Shown one piece after another: positions 53,688 through 63,309 of a stretch of DNA of 64,000 nt. The stretch is from positions 84,243-148,242 of the forward strand of contig NZ_JBPODR010000001.1 in NCBI RefSeq assembly GCF_051201035.1, given 5' to 3'. The notes under the pieces are model-generated. The model was not told where the DNA came from and did no database searches. It saw only the letters and a program-made list of their open reading frames with translations. This stretch comes from Thermoanaerobacterium thermosulfurigenes (GTDB lineage: Bacteria; Bacillota; Thermoanaerobacteria; Thermoanaerobacterales; Thermoanaerobacteraceae). Position numbers and translations under genes: made by a program. Numbering within the stretch: position 1 is the first letter of the stretch; each line of letters starts with the position of its first letter.

Positions 53688-56600
53688 CTATATTTTCGCC
53701 AGCAAGACCGCCTTCAATGGCCTCCTGCCTTCGCCCTGAGGTATCTCAATCCCCTGGAATTTAGCATAGTTTACACTTACCCCGTCATCCAGGTCTATCT
53801 TTATCCTCTGGTTTGCAACATGGGAAATTACCTGGTCATATTGCAAGCACTCTTCCATTTGCTTGAGTATCTTCTCCTTTTTCTTTCGTGCGTTAGCTTT
53901 TTCCTTCTGAGAGACATTGGAGTCAATGATAATATCCAACCTCTTAATCTCTGCTTCATAGGATTTCTGCAGTTTATGTAGGTAGTCAGTCCTCACCCTG
54001 GCCACAGTAAACTCATCATATCGGTGCATGTAAATGAGTGCCTTAAAGCCATCCTGCTTACCAGAATCAAAGAGCCAGTAGATAGGCTTTTTCTGGTATA
54101 CCTGCACATGGTCCTTGTAAAAATCCTTGAGGAAGTATCTTCTTATAGCCTGCCTTGCAGTCTCAGAGGGCTTTCTTCCTAATGTATCGGCAATGTAGTC
54201 CAGGTTTTCTTCCAGAGTATCTTCACCAAATGTTACCTTGAGGAACTCAATAAACCTGCTTACAATATCATCCTCAAAGTATTCGTCATCGGTAATTGGC
54301 AGAACATTATCCATATCAGGCGCAAAAGTAGAGTCCACCCACCTATCCTCGACTACTTTGCCTTCCTCATCTTTTACTATCTTTCTTACTTTCCACTGCC
54401 CGTCTTCATACTTCCACTTATCCTTAAAATCTCCCCCAGCATAAATAAGGCCTTCTGCATCAATTGAGTATCGGCCAAACATACAGCCAACTGCATAGGA
54501 GATAAAGGACTTTATATCCCTTACCCTGTCGGCTTTTCTTACGGTTATATCCTTGTCCTCAACTTCTGGAGTAAGTTCATCCTGCAAGCCGTATATTTCG
54601 ATGAATATGCGGTTTAGTTCTTCTTCGTTGGCTTTGAGCTTATAAAACTGCTTTTCAGCAAATTCAGCCCAGTTATTGAAGGCTTCTTCTATAGTGTTGC
54701 TGCTGCCTTTATGGGTAAGCAGGGAATGCTTTTTGAAGTCCCACGAAGTTTCAAATGAGTCCCAGTCGGTTTTGGATATAGATATATTTTGTGCTACAAA
54801 TTCGTCAACAGAATTTGGCACATCTTGAATTATAGGGAGCTTTGCAATTACTCCATTGCTAAAATTCAGCGATGGGTTAATTATTTTCAAAAAGTAATCT
54901 GCTACATAAGAACACATATATCCCAGCAATTTGTTTAGATTGTATTTTGAAAATAAGGTTGAACCAGCGACATCAAAAATGAATCCAAGTGGCGAATATC
55001 TAGCACCAAAGTAGCTTATACTTACCCAAGTCCATGTTATACCTGCTTTAAAATAATAATCCATATTCTGTGGTCTCGAAAGTAATTTACCATTTTCATC
55101 TCTATAATTTCTTATCTCATGTCCATCATCATGCCAATTTACAACATACTCATTATTACCATACCACTTCCTGTATGAACCACCTTTATTATATGGAAAC
55201 CATTTTTTCTTACTTTCAGCAGCATCTTTTGAATTAGCAAAATTAAATCCAACCTTATCAAAAGAAACTTCATACCATCTTCTTATAAATCTATTATTAT
55301 CTCCTGTAGCAATACCTTGTTTTGGTTCAGCAATTTTATCTAACGATGGATTGTTTATAAATACTTTACGCACAGCTTCGCTTACCCAATATGCTATCGG
55401 CATACCTGGAATTTGTTTGTAATTTTCTTTATTGACATAATAGCAACCCACTCTGTCATAAAACCACTTTTCCTTTTGCTCTAGGCTATCGACACCACCT
55501 TGTTTTTCAAATAGTTTCATGTATAAAGCATTATAGTTAGTGGTATTAGAATTTTTTATAACAAAGGCTGTAGTACCAAAATCCGAGCCAAAAACACCTC
55601 TGCCAAAATGCAGCATATTTATAAAAGTCTTAAATAATATCAGTTTTTCGCGCAGTTTTTCATAACTTGATAAAAACATCCATACAGGAATATTTATCAT
55701 AGCCATATATCCAGTCTGCTTACACATTGATAATGTTTTTTCCATAAATATGGTGCTCAAATCAGACTTTGTATCAGGGTAATTCTCTTTTACAAAACAC
55801 AACAGCTTCGTCCCCATACCGCCACTACCCATATACGGTGGATTAGTACACACCACATTATACTTCTCGCTCATAATCCTTGCCTGTTTAACCAACGCTG
55901 GTATCTTCTCAAGGATTATATTCCTATACTGATACTCAATTAAATCCTGTGTTCCTCCATTCCTTATTTCCTCTATCCTTCTCTCAATAGCATCAAAATC
56001 AACAGGCTTTACCTCAAGTATAGACCCATACTCCTTAGCATCATTAAATACATTTATAAGGTACTCCACATCCTCCCTGAGTTTCTGCTTCTCAATCTCT
56101 GTTTCATCCTGGTTCACAAAGTAATCTATAGCCTCTTTGGGAAAACCGTTACTTTCCTGTATAGCACATATATTAAGGTTTATCTTCTCCCTGAATATCC
56201 TCCTGCTCTTGCTCCTCGCCTTCATCATGACTGCAAAATAGGCAAGTTGAGCCGCCCTGTCGTCTATATCCAGTCCGTACAGGTTGTTTTCAAGAATAAG
56301 CCTTGGAATATCCCTTTCGGAATACCCTGCACTCTTGTAGATTTCGTAAAGCACATCAAAGGCATAGACCAAAATGTGCCCGCTGCCCATAGCAGGGTCC
56401 AGCACCTTGATATCTTCTGGCCTTATATCCCTGCTTTTAGCCCGTATTTCCTCCAACTGTTTTTGAACTTCCGGCTCCTGTTCTGCTTCCTCTAGGTAAT
56501 ACTTCCATTTACTCTTTAACTCTTCGTTTGGATGGCCTTCAAGCCACAACCTTCCCAGGGAATTTTCCACCATGTATTTGACAATCCAGTCAGGGGTAAA

Positions 56601-57332
56601 CAACTGGGTTGCAGCAGGAATATTCTCCTTGGTTATCTTAATATTTTTCTTCAGCCATTTGAATACTTCATCTTTCTTTTCGGATATGTAATACTGATAC
56701 ATCCAGCCGATGATTTCCACCTGGTCTTTGAAATCCTCCTCGGGTATACTATCTACCAGTTGCCTTATGACCGAACCTTCGGCAAGCAGGTTTGAAGGCA
56801 ACAGGATTTCTGTATAATCCTCTATCTCTTCAAAAAGTCCTGGAAGGATTTCATTCAAGGCATTACACTGCTTAACAAGGAGATACCTATATAAACCTTC
56901 CGTATCATTGGCATCCCGCAGCCTGTATACCAGTTCCCTATCCAAATCAAGGTCAGTATTAAGAACTTCCTTAATAATATCAGGTTCTTTTTTGCCTGTC
57001 TCAATCGACGACAGTACCCTTACCCCTGTAGGCAGGTACTCATTTACTTCCATGAAACGCAAGGCTAAAATTCTGTTAAACCAGGTGTATGCCACCTCAT
57101 CTATCACATTGTTAAATCCCTTTCCTTTTATCCTCGACACAAGGCTCTTTCTTTGTTCCATTTCCGCCTTGTTTAAAGTTCTGTCTCCAATTATCATTGT
57201 GTCGGATGTGGTAATTTCAGGTTCTTTAATCTCTTTCTCGGTTATTCCTATCTCATAAGCCTTCTGCTTTATATCTTCAATAAGTTTTTTTCTGGCCCAT
57301 ACTGCAAAGTTTTTTATTGCTGTTTTATCCAT
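53688..57332 (-). CDS. pglX: BREX-1 adenine-specific DNA methyltransferase PglX
   Basis: A 1214-residue PglX, full length. Seen: motif I VLDPAMGSGHILVYAFD near residue 310 (binds S-adenosylmethionine) and motif IV VVCTNPPYMGSGGMG near residue 494. A target-recognition region follows and then a long C-terminal helical part. It puts N6-methyladenine on host sites so BREX ignores self DNA. The stretch coding for about residues 515-830 is visibly more AT-rich than the parts on either side. The frame is intact with no stop or homopolymer slippage tract seen. Confidence 0.95.
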   Translation of the reverse strand: MDKTAIKNFAVWARKKLIEDIKQKAYEIGITEKEIKEPEITTSDTMIIGDRTLNKAEMEQRKSLVSRIKGKGFNNVIDEVAYTWFNRILALRFMEVNEYLPTGVRVLSSIETGKKEPDIIKEVLNTDLDLDRELVYRLRDANDTEGLYRYLLVKQCNALNEILPGLFEEIEDYTEILLPSNLLAEGSVIRQLVDSIPEEDFKDQVEIIGWMYQYYISEKKDEVFKWLKKNIKITKENIPAATQLFTPDWIVKYMVENSLGRLWLEGHPNEELKSKWKYYLEEAEQEPEVQKQLEEIRAKSRDIRPEDIKVLDPAMGSGHILVYAFDVLYEIYKSAGYSERDIPRLILENNLYGLDIDDRAAQLAYFAVMMKARSKSRRIFREKINLNICAIQESNGFPKEAIDYFVNQDETEIEKQKLREDVEYLINVFNDAKEYGSILEVKPVDFDAIERRIEEIRNGGTQDLIEYQYRNIILEKIPALVKQARIMSEKYNVVCTNPPYMGSGGMGTKLLCFVKENYPDTKSDLSTIFMEKTLSMCKQTGYMAMINIPVWMFLSSYEKLREKLILFKTFINMLHFGRGVFGSDFGTTAFVIKNSNTTNYNALYMKLFEKQGGVDSLEQKEKWFYDRVGCYYVNKENYKQIPGMPIAYWVSEAVRKVFINNPSLDKIAEPKQGIATGDNNRFIRRWYEVSFDKVGFNFANSKDAAESKKKWFPYNKGGSYRKWYGNNEYVVNWHDDGHEIRNYRDENGKLLSRPQNMDYYFKAGITWTWVSISYFGARYSPLGFIFDVAGSTLFSKYNLNKLLGYMCSYVADYFLKIINPSLNFSNGVIAKLPIIQDVPNSVDEFVAQNISISKTDWDSFETSWDFKKHSLLTHKGSSNTIEEAFNNWAEFAEKQFYKLKANEEELNRIFIEIYGLQDELTPEVEDKDITVRKADRVRDIKSFISYAVGCMFGRYSIDAEGLIYAGGDFKDKWKYEDGQWKVRKIVKDEEGKVVEDRWVDSTFAPDMDNVLPITDDEYFEDDIVSRFIEFLKVTFGEDTLEENLDYIADTLGRKPSETARQAIRRYFLKDFYKDHVQVYQKKPIYWLFDSGKQDGFKALIYMHRYDEFTVARVRTDYLHKLQKSYEAEIKRLDIIIDSNVSQKEKANARKKKEKILKQMEECLQYDQVISHVANQRIKIDLDDGVSVNYAKFQGIEIPQGEGRRPLKAVLLAKI

Positions 57333-57346
57333 GTCACTGCCTCCAT

Positions 57347-60300
57347 CTATACAAGTTTAATAATGACGTCGTCTTTCAACTCTCTTCTTAACCTGTACCT
57401 TATTTCATTTACAACATCCTCTATGTCCGATTCACTTTCAATGCTTTTTGCTCCATGCAGGATATTGGCAATACTGATATTTACTGTTTTCTTATACTGC
57501 TTTGGCGGATCTTTTACAACTGTTGGCTTACCTGGTTCTTCATGTGTTATTTGAGGTTCGACAGGCTTCCTTTTTGCGATTTCCGCAGCAATTTCATCAA
57601 AGCACCTTAACTTGAGCCTGTCGCTTTCCTCTTTCATTGCTATGGCTTCGTAGAAGTTATTGGCGTGGTCCAGCCTGCTTAAAAGATCATCAAATCTACC
57701 TTTGAACCTGTCAAAAAGTTCAGATTTGAATTCGTACTTGTTCAATTCCTCAAGAACCTTGTTATAATCACTCTCTATTACCTGCCTTACAGGCTTGCAT
57801 TCCTCTTCCAGAAGTTCTGTAAACCTGGCTACAAACCTATCTATAAGGCTGGGCAGTTTATGGATATCGGAATACGGCTCCTTGCTTTCTACAATCTTTT
57901 TCATCTGTTCAATAAGGTCTATGACTTCCTTGTCCAATACATAGGTCTTGTTGCTGTTGTACACATTTATCTTGTGGACAGCCTTATCAAAGAACTCCTT
58001 CTGGTTGCTGTCAAAAAACTTCTTAACATCTATTGAATCATCAGCATAGTCTAAAAGTACATCCTTCTCTCTTTGAAGTTCATCGTAAAACTCTTTTGAA
58101 TCATGGATTTTACAAATTTTCTCCAAAGCTTCCTTACCTTCCTGCAAAATATCATGTCCTGGGTATTTGGACTGTTTGTAGTACACTAGCAATTCATTTA
58201 TTTTTGCAATTTCATCCCTTGCCAGGTCTTTGAACCTCTTCATGAGTCCGTCCTCATCAGAAGGGACAGCAGTAATATTGAACAGTTCCTTGCACAGTTC
58301 TCTGGCATTGTTAATCTGGTGTGCAGGTACCTTTATCCTTTTTTCAATATGGAGCCTGTCGGCATAATCCCTCTTTGTCAGGTATTTGACAATCTCCCTG
58401 TCCTGAACATCAAGGTACTGGCTGTTTAATTGCAGTTTCACTTCCTGTGCCTTAAATAGTTTGGCAACCAGCCATTCGATATCCTCCTCAAGCCATCCAT
58501 AAGGGGCTTTTCCATATATGCCAAGGATTGTTTTCATGGTTACAGGTATACTTCTTGTAGTATTTCTTTCTATATAGCCTGCCATTTCATCAAGGGCAAG
58601 TTTATTTGGGGATTCCACACCATTTAATGCAATCTGTTCATTATCGGCAAATATATCGTACAAGTCCTTAGTGGTGGTAAAGTAGGTAATATAGCCTAGT
58701 TTCGTATAAATCCCTTCGATAAGCACCTTAAAGCCGTCATTTATCCTGTCAACAGGATGCTTTTCCTTAATTTCAAGCCTCTGGGAATTGGCATACATAT
58801 CTGCATTCCTGATGGCTTCGGTCAGAAGGAATTTTACCCTCTCCTTACGTTCTACCAGTTCCCTTCTTTTTCTATCCTTGATTTCTTCAATCTTCTGAGT
58901 AAGTGAAGTGCCTCCCTTTCTACGCAGAAAGGTTTCAATTTTCAATACTTCCTCCATTTCGTCGAGAAAAGTAGTATCATTGGGAAGTTTAACAATTAAG
59001 TTGTTTTCCCTTGCAGACATTAGTTTAAGTTCATTATCTGTAAGTTCTACTCCCGTATCATAGTAGGGGGTAATAATTTTAAGGCCTATATCATTTCCCT
59101 GATTGCCTCTGAAGAATCTATCGTCTACAACTTGGTTAAAACTAAAGTTGTATCTTGAAGAGTATTTATACTTTTTATCGGTATAGATTTCTTCAAAAAT
59201 GATTTCAGATACTTTCTGTATAACCTCTCCCAAATCTACACTTATATTCTTTATCTCTCTGTTGATATCCTGTTCCTCATGGGTAAGAAAGATATATTGG
59301 TCCCCGTTTTTTTGAACAAGGGTTTCCTTTATCAGTCTCTTTAGAGAATCCTCTATTTTCTTTTTAAGGTCTATCTTATCTTCGTCAATATGGCTTACCA
59401 TAAGGGTAGCCAGATTTTCTATATTTGCAGGTATTTCCTTAACATATTTAATCATAAAAAGAACTTTCAAAAGTTCTACATCAAAGTCATTCAGATTTCC
59501 GTTCTCCTGAGCATGGATAATAACCGTCCTTATATTAGAATCAAGGAAGGCTTCAATGGTGTCATAAAAGGCTGAAAAGGGCATGAGGGCTCCTTCTTCA
59601 TGGTTCATATACTTGATGGCGGATTCCTGGAAGGAGCTAATCATAGAACGCTCACCTTCTGCCAGATGCTTGCCTGACGCACCATGTATCCTAATAGAAG
59701 TCAATACCTGCTGCAAAAGATTAAATTGGTATGGAATAAAGGGATAACATTCTACAAAATCCTCGCTGTCCCTATATACCTTCTTCTCTGGAGTGTCTGC
59801 TGAAAAGGTAATAAGGTTTTTAAGTATGGCATTTTTATTCTCATAAAGGAGTTTTAATGTATCCTTAGCCACATCGTTTTTAAGAAGTATCCTTTTTCTG
59901 ATTACTTCATCAACATTGGCGCTGGAAAGGCTTAAACGAGTATTAAACCTACCCTGTATCTTTGAAAAGTCATTGCCTTTTACTTTTGTAACAGAGTCAA
60001 TATCCTGCTGGCTTGTCACAATGACCCAGGCCTTGCCGCCGCATTCCGTTCCCAGATCCTCAACAACGGTTTGGAGATTGAGCATCAACTGGGAGTTATC
60101 TCCGATATATTGTCCGATTTCGTCTACCAGGAAAATAACATGATGGTTTTTTCCTTTCCTTTCAATATACTCCCTTACCCTTCTGGCAAACTTCTCAACA
60201 CTTAAAGAATAATTTTCCTCGGCTTTGGCATACCAGTTCCGCGCTGCCTCGATACTCATTTTGGTACTCTTTGAAAGGGCTTCAACAATGGCATCTTCCT

Positions 60301-60907
60301 CATAGTAAAAATCTTCCCTTGCATCTTGCCACTCTCTTCCCGATATTTCTTTGAATGTTTTTTTAAAATCCTCATAAACGCCATCCATTACCATTTGTCG
60401 CTCTAAGTCTGCTATCCACGGCATGGAACCGCAAAAACCCTGCATTTCGTTAAATACCTTATTGAACACTTTGACAATGGCATCCTTGTTGGCTTTAGAG
60501 TCAGAATCGCTCTTGGAATCGATGTTAAAGAGAATCACATCGGCAGACGTATCTCCTGCCAATTTCATATCGGCCAGAACCATACTGTCCTGGATTTTGT
60601 CTTTGAAGTATTCAATTGCCTTCTTTCCATTGACTTCTTTGTTTTCAAGGAGATAAGAGAGTATTTTGAGAAAGTGGGATTTACCGCTTCCAAAAAATCC
60701 AGAAATCCATACCCCCATTTTGTCGGTAGTACCTACAATACTCTTTTTATATGCTTCAAAAAAATCGTTAAAGTGCTTTGCCAGTTCCCTTGTGACAACA
60801 TATTCTTCAAGCTCCTGGTATACATTGCTGTCATCGTCTTGGCCAACCTTAATAACTCCCTTGATATCCCTGTCTATTGGTTTATAAAACATTTCTTTTA
60901 TACGCAT
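57347..60907 (-). CDS. brxC: BREX P-loop ATPase BrxC
   Basis: A 1186-residue BrxC (PglY-like). Seen: Walker A SGFFGSGKSHFLKIL at residues 69-83, a Walker B-like HHVIFLVDEIGQYIG near residue 260, long coiled-coil-forming helices in the C-terminal half, and a basic end. It is a large ATPase needed for BREX methylation and defence and is thought to form a complex with BrxB, PglX and PglZ. AGGGGGATG precedes the ATG; the gap to pglX is 14 bases. Confidence 0.95.
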   Translation of the reverse strand: MRIKEMFYKPIDRDIKGVIKVGQDDDSNVYQELEEYVVTRELAKHFNDFFEAYKKSIVGTTDKMGVWISGFFGSGKSHFLKILSYLLENKEVNGKKAIEYFKDKIQDSMVLADMKLAGDTSADVILFNIDSKSDSDSKANKDAIVKVFNKVFNEMQGFCGSMPWIADLERQMVMDGVYEDFKKTFKEISGREWQDAREDFYYEEDAIVEALSKSTKMSIEAARNWYAKAEENYSLSVEKFARRVREYIERKGKNHHVIFLVDEIGQYIGDNSQLMLNLQTVVEDLGTECGGKAWVIVTSQQDIDSVTKVKGNDFSKIQGRFNTRLSLSSANVDEVIRKRILLKNDVAKDTLKLLYENKNAILKNLITFSADTPEKKVYRDSEDFVECYPFIPYQFNLLQQVLTSIRIHGASGKHLAEGERSMISSFQESAIKYMNHEEGALMPFSAFYDTIEAFLDSNIRTVIIHAQENGNLNDFDVELLKVLFMIKYVKEIPANIENLATLMVSHIDEDKIDLKKKIEDSLKRLIKETLVQKNGDQYIFLTHEEQDINREIKNISVDLGEVIQKVSEIIFEEIYTDKKYKYSSRYNFSFNQVVDDRFFRGNQGNDIGLKIITPYYDTGVELTDNELKLMSARENNLIVKLPNDTTFLDEMEEVLKIETFLRRKGGTSLTQKIEEIKDRKRRELVERKERVKFLLTEAIRNADMYANSQRLEIKEKHPVDRINDGFKVLIEGIYTKLGYITYFTTTKDLYDIFADNEQIALNGVESPNKLALDEMAGYIERNTTRSIPVTMKTILGIYGKAPYGWLEEDIEWLVAKLFKAQEVKLQLNSQYLDVQDREIVKYLTKRDYADRLHIEKRIKVPAHQINNARELCKELFNITAVPSDEDGLMKRFKDLARDEIAKINELLVYYKQSKYPGHDILQEGKEALEKICKIHDSKEFYDELQREKDVLLDYADDSIDVKKFFDSNQKEFFDKAVHKINVYNSNKTYVLDKEVIDLIEQMKKIVESKEPYSDIHKLPSLIDRFVARFTELLEEECKPVRQVIESDYNKVLEELNKYEFKSELFDRFKGRFDDLLSRLDHANNFYEAIAMKEESDRLKLRCFDEIAAEIAKRKPVEPQITHEEPGKPTVVKDPPKQYKKTVNISIANILHGAKSIESESDIEDVVNEIRYRLRRELKDDVIIKLV

Positions 60908-60928
60908 ATGTACATCCCCCTTAAAAAA

Positions 60929-61513
60929 TCAATATCTTTCTACAAGTTTGAAGGCTCTATAGTAATTGTCGTCTTTTATTTCTTCAAACAGCACCAGTTC
61001 AAGTCCGTCATATACTCCTGGAAAGAACATAACTACTGGAACTTCATCCAAAACCTGATGAAGATTATTTAGCACCGTATGAGACCGGATAATAGGCCAC
61101 ACCTTCCCTACGCCAGTGATAAATACTACGTCGCCCTTTTCGACCCTATCCCTGATATACTGGATAATAAGGTCGTTCTTTTCTGTAAGCCTTAATGCCT
61201 TTTTCGTAGCGTTAAATACAAACTCACTTCCCTTATCCTGCTCCATCTTAAAGTTCTTCTCAAGATAACCTTTTGTCTCAAGAAGTTCCAGCATTATTTC
61301 ATACAGGTCAAACTCTTTTATAGTAAAGCCGTAGTTTCCCTCATTGATTTTTTGTTTGAGAAACTGCACGTAATCTCTAACAAGCATTTCATATTTGGGT
61401 TCATAATCGAATATGTAATACCCGATTTCATTTCCGAGACCTGTATTTTCCCTGAAAGACTCTTTCGTTATACGCTGCATTATTTCATCCAGCCTGTCAT
61501 AAATGGTTTTCAT
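60929..61513 (-). CDS. brxB: BREX protein BrxB (DUF1788)
   Basis: A 194-residue BrxB. Seen: a helical N-terminal half (FRENTGLGNEIGYYIFDYEP) and an alpha/beta second half with DVVFITGVGKVWPIIRSHTV and VPVVMFFPGVYDGLEL, both DUF1788 hallmarks. It bridges BrxC, PglX and PglZ in the BREX complex. The ATG directly abuts the brxA stop codon (TAAATG), so translation is coupled. Confidence 0.94.
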   Translation of the reverse strand: MKTIYDRLDEIMQRITKESFRENTGLGNEIGYYIFDYEPKYEMLVRDYVQFLKQKINEGNYGFTIKEFDLYEIMLELLETKGYLEKNFKMEQDKGSEFVFNATKKALRLTEKNDLIIQYIRDRVEKGDVVFITGVGKVWPIIRSHTVLNNLHQVLDEVPVVMFFPGVYDGLELVLFEEIKDDNYYRAFKLVERY

Positions 61514-62119
61514 TTACATCTCCCCTGTCAGTGCATTAAGGTATTTTGTATCTCCAATTTCTTTAAGATGATATGCTACATCCTCTTCAACAATTGGCCT
61601 GGTAATCTCTCTATCATTTTTTTGATTTTTTATAAAACCAGCCTCAAACAAGATGCGAATATATACCTGCTTTAACTTATAGAAGGTATAATCATCCCAT
61701 GAGGCCACCCTTTTACTTTGTTCCCTTTTTCTGTCAAAAAATATATTAAAATCCTTGTCCTGCAATGTAAAATCCTGAAGCAGTATCTTCTCTCTAAACA
61801 CCTCATGCATAAATTCAAAGAACAATCGGTCTGTTTTCATGATTGCATAGACAACAATTTGTTTACTAGTATCGATTTCTCCATTTGCCAATTTATCAAT
61901 CAAAAAATCATCGAGTACATTTAACCTTCGCATCACAGTTGACGCAATTTCACTTCTTCTTGTTTCTGTATTCACCTGAAATATATTATCGTTTTTTACT
62001 TTATTTTTTATCTCGAATTCCTTAAACCCTTTATTTATAAGTTCTGCAGCCTTTTTTGTTTCCTTAAAAAGAAACGGTCTTGATTTAATTGTGGATTTAT
62101 ATTCTAACTCATTAGCCAT
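61514..62119 (-). CDS. brxA: BREX protein BrxA (DUF1819)
   Basis: A 201-residue BrxA. Seen: YKSTIKSRPFLFKETKKAAEL at the start, RRSEIASTVMRRLNVLDDFL in the middle and a C-terminal winged-helix-like segment (LKQVYIRILFEAGFIKNQ). It is a small DNA-binding helical protein of type 1 BREX. It is the first gene of the operon, with AAGGAAAAG before the ATG. Its 5' part is very AT-rich compared with brxC and pglX. Confidence 0.93.
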   Translation of the reverse strand: MANELEYKSTIKSRPFLFKETKKAAELINKGFKEFEIKNKVKNDNIFQVNTETRRSEIASTVMRRLNVLDDFLIDKLANGEIDTSKQIVVYAIMKTDRLFFEFMHEVFREKILLQDFTLQDKDFNIFFDRKREQSKRVASWDDYTFYKLKQVYIRILFEAGFIKNQKNDREITRPIVEEDVAYHLKEIGDTKYLNALTGEM

Positions 62120-62155
62120 ACTTTTCCTTCTTTCTGGTCCACTTTTTATACTATC

Positions 62156-62183
62156 ATTATATCATTAAAATAAATTTTGTACA
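62156..62183 (-). promoter_or_regulatory. candidate promoter of the BREX operon
   Basis: TATAAT (62156-62161) on the minus strand, with a weak -35 TGTACA (62178-62183) at 16 bases. It lies about 40 bases upstream of brxA. The -10 is good, the -35 poor. Confidence 0.5.
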
Positions 62184-62234
62184 GATTAAATGATTGTAAT
62201 AGTAAAATTGCAATGGTTATGATCATTTATTAAT

Positions 62235-62246
62235 AGGAATGCTCCA
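62235..62246. repeat. 12-bp inverted repeat, left copy
   Basis: AGGAATGCTCCA here is the exact reverse complement of 63307-63318, which lies at the junction between the truncated methyltransferase and the IS110 element. The pair brackets the uma2-type gene and the methyltransferase fragment. Confidence 0.45.
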
Positions 62247-62267
62247 ATAATTGCGCCTAATTGACTT

Positions 62268-62828
62268 TTACATCAATATGTTTTTAAAATCTATCTTTAG
62301 ATCTTCAAATATGCCAACTTTAATAATATCGTCAAAGTTGTATTGTTCTACCTCACTGTATTCATCATTCTGATTCATTCTAAAAACTATAATGCTTTTT
62401 TTATGTGGATTCACAATCCAGTATTCTTTTACACCAGAGTTTTGATACAAATTCACTTTTACAACATAATCTCTTGACAAAGAAGATGGTGAGGCTATCT
62501 CTATTATCATATCCGGAGCGCCATCACATCCTTTATCATTTAGCTTTTTCTCATCACATACAATAGATATATCAGGTTGTACTCTGCTTACCTTATTATT
62601 TTTATCTTTTAGCCGGACGTCAAAGGGCGCAGAATAAACTTTGCATTTTCCACCATTTGAAGCAATATAATTATATATTAAAACTGACAATTGCATTGAA
62701 ACTTCTTGATGTACCCTTGATGGTGGAGCCATCACATATATCTGTCCATCAATCAATTCAACTCTTTCATCTTCCGGCCAGTTTTCATAATCTTCTTCTG
62801 TATAATTATTTTTTACTATTTTGCTCAT
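62268..62828 (-). CDS. Uma2 family (DUF820) putative endonuclease
   Basis: A 186-residue protein. Seen: TEEDYENWPEDERVELIDGQIYVMAPPS, then QPDISIVCDEKKLNDKGCDGAPDMIIEIASPSS, with the D...ExV-like pattern of the PD-(D/E)XK fold used by Uma2 proteins, and KEYWIVNPHKKSI near the end. Uma2 genes are common in AT-rich multicellular or thermophilic bacteria and their role is unclear. The start at 62828 is supported by AGGTGAT. It lies upstream of the BREX operon on the same strand. Confidence 0.83.
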   Translation of the reverse strand: MSKIVKNNYTEEDYENWPEDERVELIDGQIYVMAPPSRVHQEVSMQLSVLIYNYIASNGGKCKVYSAPFDVRLKDKNNKVSRVQPDISIVCDEKKLNDKGCDGAPDMIIEIASPSSLSRDYVVKVNLYQNSGVKEYWIVNPHKKSIIVFRMNQNDEYSEVEQYNFDDIIKVGIFEDLKIDFKNILM

Positions 62829-62898
62829 ATCTGTATCACCTATTTTGATTATATCATAATCATAAATGACGTAATACAAATTTATAATGCCATTACTG

Positions 62899-63309
62899 CT
62901 ATATGCTTCCTTGCCACATGCTATATTTTACTCTGCTTAAGTCTTCTCCATCTTCAGGCTTCCTAAATACAAATAAATGCTCATGCATTATTAAATAAAA
63001 ATTATATTTTTCCACCTGACTTTCCCAATATGGTGTTGATTTGCAATTATGTTGTACTTTTATAATATCTTCCTTCAATATAAAGCCATTTTTTAGAAAA
63101 AGTTGCATCACATAAAAAGCCAATGGAACATAATGGCCGCTTTTTCTTGTATCGCCTATCAATATCGCACAATACCCATTATTTTTTAAAACCCTGAAAA
63201 GCTCTAAAACACCTTTTTCCAACTCATTTAAAAACTTCTTTACTGCTGAAATATTTGATAAATCACCATCTATATCACCGTTTGAATATTTTATAATATT
63301 TAGATATGG
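62899..63309 (-). pseudogene. C-terminal fragment of a DNA methyltransferase, cut at the IS110 end
   Basis: About 136 codons remain. Seen in frame on the minus strand: PYLNIIKYSNGDIDGDLSNI, ELFRVLKNNGYCAILIGDT, GHYVPLAFYVMQLFLKNGF and HEHLFVFRKP, which match the last third of N4/N6 amino-methyltransferases whose motif IV is (H/S)PPY. Here the motif reads NAPY and similarity ends there. The 5' portion is missing and is replaced by the IS110 element's non-coding end. It is not expected to be active. Confidence 0.78.

Noticed and set aside
53688..57332. Phase-variable pglX by homopolymer slippage
   Set aside because: The frame is open across its whole length and no long G/C or dinucleotide tract was seen.
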